DNA of 64,000 nt from Codonopsis lanceolata (lineage: Eukaryota; Streptophyta; Magnoliopsida; Asterales; Campanulaceae): the NCBI GenBank assembly GCA_013146195.2, contig CM028382.1, forward strand, positions 54,342,430 to 54,406,429. Direction: 5' to 3'. This document shows, piece after piece, positions 57,641-64,000 of the stretch. The notes below the pieces were generated by a model. It had not been told where the DNA came from. It was given only the letters and a program-made list of their open reading frames with translations, and did no database searches. The translations under genes were made by a program, and so were the position numbers. Position 1 is the first letter of the stretch; every line of letters starts with the position of its first letter.

Positions 57641-58940
57641 AGATGTCTACGAACTCTTTGAGAAGGTCAATAAGTGCTACCCTTTCAGGGCCTTACAGGT
57701 AGCTGCCGATTTTGATTTCTTTGATCTCATTGTTCAGCCCCAGATTGATAGTAGATAAGTCTTCATTTGCTGCTGATGACTGATGTTGTTCCTGGTGCTC
57801 AACTGACTTTACGAGCTCAAGCAAGTAATTTTTATCTTTTGGGTCCATTTCATCAAATGACCCATTATTAAAATTATTTAATGCGTCTTTTAATGTAGGT
57901 TCAACTAAGGAATAAGCAAAGACATTAAGATTATCATTAATAGCAAACTGTACAGGGTTATTTACATTATTGAGGACCTGTGGTTTGAGATCCTCAATTT
58001 TAGGGAGCGGATCAGTAGATGACCAATCCATAAAGCTAAGGGAAGGAAAGGGAATAGTATATCCGAAGCGTTCCACCAGATCTGCAGTTGTCAAAAGCGG
58101 ACCGGTCGTAGTATACCAATTCTGCAGAGGCTTATCAATAATAGACAAACACTCAGCAGGGAGTTTTTCATGACCAGCGCCTCCATCTATCATACCCAGA
58201 AAACTATCCTCCAGACTTTAGTCATCTAATAGGGCCAGAGCATAATCTTGGTCTATAGACCAAGTATTTTCAATTGTGACAATCTTATATGCAGTGCTAC
58301 GGGGCTCCAGGGTAACATGTTCCATTTTATCAGTGACAATACTGACATCTTCAAAGATCTCCCAACCAGAGCGTTTTTTTCCCATTCTGGTCTAGCCAGG
58401 GCTGAGGAAACATGAGGTAGGCTTCTGTTTCCCCTTACAAAGTAACCATTTAAGGTTTTTTATATGGTTGAAGAGGGAGATATTTGTAAGGATGTTTTTC
58501 TCTTTCTGCCTTAATTTTCTCACGCTTCTGTTTCATGACCGCGACTACTTTAACTGGAGTAGGTTTGTATCCTAGACCGAAAGGAGGGATACATTCCTTG
58601 AGTTCATCTTGGACTAAATTAACAAGTCCCTGCTGATTTCTTCCGAGACCTAGACCAGGCATATGATTCATTTTTTGAAACATGTTGAAAGGGACCATGT
58701 TTCCTAGGGATGTATAGTTTTCTTCCCAGTGATGTCAGTTTCTCGCCCATATTCAATGGCGTTGACCACAGCTTGGGGAATGACCTCAAAGCCATTGAGG
58801 AATATACCAGTGTCATCATGCTCTATCTCGAGGATCGGGACATCCTTGTTTTCCTTGTTCTCCACGATCTTATCAGCCAAAATGATTACTATATGGTCAT
58901 CGTGGATGAATTTGACACGTTGATGCAGCGAGGAGGCTAC
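57641..58940 (-). pseudogene. Tat protease-RT spacer region
   Basis: 58698-58450 reads MNHMPGLGLGRNQQGLVN and FGLGYKPTPVKVV, a G-patch-like region often found between protease and RT in Tat/Ogre gag-pol. 58193-57693 is a 166-codon open stretch (ECLSIIDKPLQNWYTTTGPL and FPSLSFMDWSSTDPLP) of unknown role. Several stops lie between 58450 and 58193. Confidence 0.65.
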
Positions 58941-59376
58941 CCCTTTTACCCCATCGATCTAAGGGCGTCCTAACAACAGGATGAAAGTAGCTGGTATGTC
59001 TAACACTTGGAATTCTACTGGCATGGTTAATGGCCCAATAGTCAGCATTAAAGTGACCACCCCTAGGACACATCGACTATCAATGTCGTATACCCTTACT
59101 GTCTGCGATGAAGGTGCAAGCTCTGATATTTTCGTTCCCAGTTTGGCCAGTGTGCTAGTGGGACATACATTTAAAGAAGACCCATTGTCTATCAGAACTC
59201 GGGGAACCCATTTTTCCATTACTCTCACAGTGATATGGAGAGCATCAATGTTATTGGTTCCTTCCCATCTAGATCAATAAACATAATCACATTTCCAAAG
59301 TGAATGTTTCCGATCATTTGAGTGAGCTCATTCGGGGAGGTTTCAATAGGAACAACGTCCTGACTTAAAGACTTAG
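58941..59376 (-). pseudogene. Tat aspartic protease
   Basis: MRVMEKWVPRVLIDNGSS then LNVCPTSTLAKLG gives the retropepsin active site in the form D-N-G-S, and FQVLDIPATFILLLGRP is the late flap/hydrophobic motif (about 59180-58960). A preceding stretch at 59413-59225 is out of frame with it. It cleaves the gag-pol polyprotein. Confidence 0.82.
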
Positions 59377-60490
59377 CTAGCGTATCACGGTGGGTTTTGG
59401 AAGCACAAAGCAAGCCCAGATGGACATGTTGACTTGAGCTTTCTTCATCTGAGCTAATAAAGTATCTTCCACCGTTTTAGCCCCAGTATCTGTTTCTTGA
59501 TCTTTGCCAGAGTGGTCACCTCTTTCTAGGTTTGGTTGGTAGGCTCGGCCAGATCTAGTAAGGTGACTGACATCCCCACCGACCCAAGTGGGTTTTTCAA
59601 CATTGCAGGTATTTTGGCTACCCAGGATAGTGTCCAAAGAGAGCATATTGCAACTAGGCTCTTTTATGGATAGATATGGAGAGAAAGGAACAATGATATA
59701 TGGTAAGAAGTGTTTATTGATTTCGAACTCGGGTACACAAATTTTTTCATCAACCTCAATCATATTGATTTGAGGTGGGGGGTTATTGACTATATTTGGT
59801 CTTGGAGGAGGCTTCTCAATAACCTTATCATCTATTAGGTCTTGAATAGCGACTTTGAGTATATAACATTTGTCGGTGAGGTGACCACTGTAGCGATGGT
59901 ATTCACAGTACTGGGCATGATTCCACGTCCTAGGCAAGGGGTTCGGTGGCTTATAGCCTTCTAAAGGCTTTAGCACTCCCTGTGCCATTAGCCCTTGCAG
60001 TATCACAGACTGGGGTGCTTGCAGATCATCATAATACCGGTTCCCTCTGTTCTGATTCCTGAAATTTCTGTTCGGGCCACTTTTCACTCCGACTGTGTTG
60101 ACAGACCTGTCTGATCCGTAGGACCATGGAACAGCGCTATAGTTTTGGGTAGGAAAAGTGGCTGATGCATTTCCTACCATATTGACGGCTGGTGCTGATG
60201 CGGATGCCTTTCCTTTAGAGTATCGAAAAGAGCTGGAGGGAGTATTGACTTTTAATTGCCCAGTCCGTATATCTTCATCAATACGGACTCCTATCTCCAC
60301 TATTTCTTTGAAATTGATATAGGGGAGATACCGCATGTGTTCCAAGTATATGGGTTGGAGATTTTTAATGAACATCCTGGAAGACTCAGCTGGATCAGGT
60401 CTGTCGAACGTCTAAGCCAATTTTCTTTTCCACCTAACTGCGAACTCAGCACAGGTTTTCTTTTCCCTTTGGGTGCACGACTGATCGATG
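59377..60490 (-). pseudogene. Tat gag, 5' end missing
   Basis: From about 60480 the reading is TCAEFAVRWKRKLA, a stop, then RPDPAESSRMFIKNLQPIYL and FKEIVEIGVRIDEDI, the end of the gag core. The knuckle-like CEYHRYSGHLTDKCYILK is at about 59910. A Gly/Asn/Arg-rich stretch (PNRNFRNQNRGNRYYD) precedes it. From 60375 the frame is open for 332 codons to 59377. The N-terminal half is absent because other sequence begins at about 60490. Confidence 0.85.
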
Positions 60491-60529
60491 TATTTTATAC
60501 GTCGATTTTATATACTTCTATGACTTAAA

Positions 60530-61470
60530 TTATGCTATTTCACGAGGCTTTTGGCTACTGATATATGTTTTCGGTGAGTTTTGTAAGTTTCAGGGTTTTT
60601 AGTGAAAATATGCAAAACTCTAGGGTTTTATGTAAAAATTCCAAGAAGGGCCAAAGATAAAAAAAAATGAAGAATAAACGAAAGCTGTCCAATCTGGAGA
60701 CCTTGCGGTCGCAAGGTACCCAGACCTTGCCCCCGCAAGGTAGGCAGAACATTAAAGAAGCAAGAAATCAAAGGCCAGATGTACTGGAGACCTTGCGGAC
60801 GCAAGGTACTCAACACCTTGCGACCGCAAGGTGGTCAGAACGCGACTTTTTCGTATTTTCACAAAGAGATTCAATTGCAATACAACTCCCGGGTATAAAT
60901 TGAAGTCGGATGCCAAGAGCCTGATAGAAAAAACGGCTAGAGACAGTCTTCAGTAGATTTTAGATAGTTTTTAGGTTGTATAACATAGTTAGATTGTGTA
61001 ATTACATGTATTGAAGATCAAATCATGTTTCCGTTCATCTCCATGTGCTGTTCCTTATCTATGATGAACTAAATCATCCTTAATCTAGGAGGTGGGAGGT
61101 AACTTGTATCGAATTTATGTCTTTATTCATTTATATGATAATTCAATTCTTGTTGATTGTGGTGTTTATCAATCCCTATATTATTTTGCTTTGAACAAAT
61201 GAATGTAATCGCAAATAATAAAGGCCTAGAGGTGCGGATAATTGCATGACCAATGTGCATATGTCAGCATTGGCTCACCATCACAATAAATTGGACCTAT
61301 CGATGCACGAGTGATAAGTTAGGACCAGGTTCATACATGATCTAGGTGACATATAGATCATAATCTAGGTGACAGCTAGGTTGAAAGTTCTTGTGCTTAG
61401 GATATAGAATGGATGAATGTTGCGGGGATGGAGGCTGAACCATTAGTTCAACAGGCTATATCTATCTTTA
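60530..61470 (+). repeat. LTR-like promoter segment, plus orientation, ends unresolved
   Basis: TATAAAT at 60894-60900 follows CTCCCGGG and is preceded by four 16-bp palindromes (60701-60831). Downstream the sequence has the layout of Athila/Tat-type R-U5 (ATCATGTTTCCGTTCATC, then TATGATGAACTAAATCATCC at about 61057-61076). No coding region and no paired copy in the window, so the ends are approximate. Confidence 0.45.
60701..60831. promoter_or_regulatory. Four 16-bp palindromes (CCTTGCG-NN-CGCAAGG type)
   Basis: 60701-60716 (centre GT), 60725-60740 (CCTTGC-CCCC-GCAAGG), 60791-60806 (centre GA) and 60816-60831 (centre AC). They form two close pairs and lie 60-190 bp upstream of the TATA-like box at 60894. 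Confidence 0.8.
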
Positions 61471-61489
61471 GTGAACGAACCCAAGAAAT

Positions 61490-61952
61490 TGAATGATAAT
61501 TATTATGAATTAAACATAAAGGAGATACAAGTGAGACCCAGTGATCACGCAAAAAGTGTGGTGATCTTGTCGTGTAGTGTCCGGGGTGCCGGAAGTGGCG
61601 TCGTGTTAGACGGTGGTTGTCGCGGTAGGATATCCGGCATGTTTTTACCTGTAAAATAAAGCATCGTGAGTGTGTGAGGGTGTCCCCCATAACCCTCAGG
61701 TGTGATAATCAGTATCTTTGTATATAATCAGAAAAGAGAGAAATTGTTGTGTGTATGTGTGTTTATTTGAAAATGCCTTCTGGAAGAAAAGTTACCTCCT
61801 TTTCCTAGGAAGCTTTCCTGCTATTTATAGAAATCTGATGTTGGGCATCCTGGGCTTCAGTATGAATTGGGCTTGGGCCCTTCTTCCGGCCCAAGCTTCC
61901 AAGTAAACTTCGGAGTACACTTTTACTTGTTCGGGCCTGATATTTCGGTGCA
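61490..61952 (-). repeat. LTR-like segment, minus orientation
   Basis: On the minus strand a purine-rich AGGAATGGGGCTATC (61971-61957) precedes TGCACCGAAATATCAG at 61952. A TATA-like CTATAAATAG lies at 61830-61821. The far end is not defined. If correct, the arrays at 62197-64000 are the 3' untranslated part of that element. Confidence 0.45.
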
Positions 61953-62196
61953 CTTGATAGCCCCATTCCTTAGCCCTCGAGGCTAACATCGAGGGTAAGG
62001 AGTATAATCTGCTCGTAGTTGCTTCTTGTGATGCTGAGGGTTTTGAGATTTTGCTTTGAATTCCAGAAGAGTTTATGTAGCTGACTTTTGAGCCTTGGCG
62101 AATGAACTTTGTGTATAATTGATCCTGGATTGGTGAATTAGACCTTGAACGGCAAGTATAGGCATGAAAATAAGATATGTAATCTTCAGCATAAAG

Positions 62197-62610
62197 CCAT
62201 AATAAAATTTATCATCGGGCTGCGGGACCTTCCGAAGAATTGAGCCACAAGAAACCATAATAAGATTTATCCTCGGCGTGGCGAGGATCTTCCAGAGAAT
62301 CGAGCCATAAGGCCATAATAAGATTTATCCTCGGCGTGGCGAGGTCTTCCAGAGAATCGAGCCGTAAGGCCATAATAAGATTTATCCTCGGCGTGGCGAG
62401 GACCTTCCAGAGAATTGGGCCATAAGGCCATAATAATAAGATTTATCCTCGGCGTGGCGAGGACCTTCCAGAGAATTGGGCCATAAGGCCATAATAAGAT
62501 TTATCCTCGGCGTGGCGAGGACATTCCAGAGAGTTGAGCCATAAGACCATAATAAGATTTATCCTCGGTGTGGCGAGGACCTTCCAGATAATTGAGCCAT
62601 AAGGCCATAA
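62197..62610. repeat. Tandem array, ~58-bp unit, about 7 copies
   Basis: Units begin CCATAATAAGATTTATCC and contain CTCGGCGTGGCGAGGACC and TTCCAGAGAATTGAGCC. The first copy (62197) is most diverged and one copy has an extra TAA. The final unit breaks off into CCATAAACCGCAAGG. Confidence 0.92.
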
Positions 62611-62840
62611 ACCGCAAGGCACTGTAAGAAAGTGACTTTGAACCGCAAGGTACTGAGAGAGGAAATAGGAGCATGTTTTTATATTTATGCAATGATGAAT
62701 GGAGGATGCATGATATGTATGAAATGCTCATGTGGAGGCAATGGGTATTTAGGTATGCTGGCCTCTCAAGGAGTATATGCATGAGGCGCTAGGAGTCGGC
62801 CTCTCTCTCGGCCCCGTCGAGGAGGGTGATAGGTATGAGG

Positions 62841-62984
62841 CGAGACAATGCGGTCTCGTATTGGCGAGACAATGCGGTCTCGTATTGGCGAGACAATGCG
62901 GTCTCGTATTGGCGAGACAATGCGGTCTCGTATTGGCGAGATAATGCGATCTCGAAATGGCAAGACAAAGCGGTCTTGAAATGG
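62841..62984. repeat. Tandem array, six 24-bp hairpin units
   Basis: Units start at 62841, 62865, 62889, 62913, 62937 and 62961. The first four have arms CGAGAC and GTCTCG. Unit 5 has CGAGAT and ATCTCG, and unit 6 CAAGAC and GTCTTG, both still exact reverse complements. Confidence 0.95.
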
Positions 62985-63006
62985 ACGCTAGTGAGCGTAA
63001 CGTGCC

Positions 63007-63430
63007 AAACACTCGTAGAAGCTCGTGCCGAGTAAGTAACTCGATGCTAAGCCGAGCACAATACGGCTGAAGCTCATGCCGAGTGTAGCCGCAAATGCCG
63101 ATGAAAGCATGATGAACGCATTAAACACTCGTAGAAGCTCGTGCCTTAGAGGTAACTCGATGCTAAGCCGAGCACAATATGAAGCTCATGCCGAGTGTAG
63201 CCGCAAATGCTGATGAAAGCATGATGAACGTACTAAACACTCGTAGAAGCTCGTGCCGAGAGTAACTCTGATGCCAAGCTGGAGCACTATATGAAGGTAA
63301 TGCCGAGTGTAGCCGCAAATCGATGAAAGCATGATGACGTGCTACTAAACACTCGTAGAAGCTCGTGTAGAGTAACTCACGATGTAAGGCGGAGCACTAT
63401 ATGAAGGTAATGCCGAGTGTAAGCGGAGCG
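63007..63430. repeat. Tandem array, 112-116-bp unit, about 4 copies
   Basis: AAACACTCGTAGAAGCTCGTG starts units at 63007, 63123, 63235 and 63347. Each continues with a GAGTAACTC(T)GATG-like block, GAGCAC(A/T)ATA and GCCGAGTGTAGCCGCAAAT. Confidence 0.9.
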
Positions 63431-64000
63431 AGGAGCCTAAGCGCGGGTAGGCGCGGTGTACAACTTCGGCCAGTAGACTCGGCGGGAGGACAAAGAAAGC
63501 TTCGGCCACGAGTAAACTTCGAGTGGGGAGCGTAAGCGCGAGGTAAGCGCGATTAATGCGACTTCAACCGCCCAGTGGGCTTCGGGGAGGACAAGGTAAA
63601 GCTCGGCGTGCACATGTATGAAATATAATCCGCGGCTCGACGTAGGCGCGAGTGAAGTGTGCTCGGGCGCGAAATAATAATCGAGGCTCGGGCTTTGCCG
63701 AGCATAATCAGCTTGAGCTTTAATGCGGCGTGGCGTGCGAGCACGTGAATAATAATAGTATGGGCTCCAGCGTATAGAAGCATGGCTGGCCCGAACTGCA
63801 GCCTTGGCGTGGCGTAAATGGGCACGTAAATAATAGTATGGAGCTTCAAGCAGCGAGCATAACTGAGGCGGAGCGTGGCGCACGGGCATGTAACAATAGG
63901 GAGCCTCGCAGTCAAGTATAATCTCCGAGGCGCGAGCTCGGCGCGAAGCGTGGCGTGCACGGGCACGTGAATAATAAATATGGAGCTCGGCAACGCGAGC
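63431..64000. repeat. Diverged GC-rich repeats continuing the array to the window end
   Basis: Loose repeats of GGCGTGGCGTGC, GGGCACGTGAATAATA and TATGGAGCTC at about 80-90 bp spacing (near 63728, 63805, 63875 and 63950). Open frames on the minus strand here are products of the repeats. Runs off the window. Confidence 0.7.

Larger units (their letters stand above)
46526..60490 (-). mobile_element. Tat-type Ty3/gypsy element with antisense gene and satellite arrays
   Basis: Order on the minus strand: gag (60490-59377), protease, spacer, RT, first RNase H, second RNase H, integrase (ending 54489), then an antisense spliced gene (plus strand 50156-54004), tandem arrays (49650-48359), a purine-poor PPT position and the 3' LTR. 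The pair of RNase H domains and the antisense extra gene between integrase and 3' LTR are both known marks of the Tat lineage (Ogre, Retand and relatives). The 5' LTR and gag start are lost at about 60490. Confidence 0.87.

Noticed and set aside
62841..62984. Short regular repeats suggested a CRISPR-like array
   Set aside because: The units are contiguous with no spacers and the window is a plant nuclear sequence.
62749..63035. Repetitive open frames reading YWRDNAVS on one strand and RDRIVSP on the other
   Set aside because: Produced by the 24-bp minisatellite. Both strands being open is a property of the repeat, not of a protein.
63437..63993. Two overlapping minus-strand open frames of about 150 codons
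   Set aside because: They lie wholly inside diverged GC-rich repeats and have no motif.

Overview
The window is repeat-dominated plant nuclear DNA, most likely from a eudicot. It is AT-rich, has plant-type splice sites and U-rich introns, and holds several plant-specific retroelement lineages: Tat/Ogre-type Ty3/gypsy with two RNase H domains, Tekay/Del-type chromovirus, SIRE-type Ty1/copia with an env-like region, and an L1-type LINE with its own RNase H. MITEs, hAT and Helitron remnants are also present. I found no intact host gene and no rRNA, tRNA or CRISPR array. The only host-gene relic I recognise is an exon fragment of an Mpv17/PMP22-family gene next to the LINE. The species cannot be read from the sequence.

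Layout. 1-3712: minus-strand Ty3/gypsy debris, with a Tat-type LTR (1-1183) abutting a decayed gag (1184-3322) that follows its own primer-binding site and a short LTR (3350-3712). 3713-11830: AT-rich DNA with a Mutator-type MITE (exact 9-bp target duplication), a SINE-like insertion, a hAT-type MITE, a Helitron helicase relic, a second Helitron terminus, degenerate tandem arrays and AT microsatellites. 11834-16886: a 5'-truncated LINE on the minus strand. 16887-17218: the Mpv17 exon fragment. 18320-25964: a minus-strand Tekay chromovirus whose 3' LTR carries a 1.9-kb hAT element with an exact 8-bp target duplication. 25965-37739: a minus-strand SIRE element inserted in the chromovirus gag. 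37740-37839: a 100-N assembly gap. 37840-46525: a second SIRE element on the plus strand, head-to-head with the first. 46526-60490: a minus-strand Tat-type element with gag, protease, RT, two RNase H domains and integrase, an antisense spliced gene of the plant-mobile-domain type, hairpin-rich satellite-like arrays, and the 3' LTR. 60491-64000: two more LTR-like segments and a dense set of tandem arrays.

The observations I rate highest are these. (1) Both SIRE copies show the layout of a separate transcription unit for the env-like gene: a TATA-like box, a CT-rich leader, and an ATG followed at once by a splice donor. (2) The Tat element carries an antisense multi-exon gene with its own promoter-like region. 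(3) Two tandem arrays have arms that change together, so base pairing is kept while sequence drifts. (4) The SIRE copies around the gap show a recurrent change of CAG/CTG to CG-containing strings. This looks more like a base-calling artefact at CHG-methylated sites than like mutation, so frame breaks there should not be used to judge element age or coding capacity.

All coding regions were read by eye from translated motifs. No database search or alignment was run. LTR ends and target duplications are given exactly only where both ends could be read.
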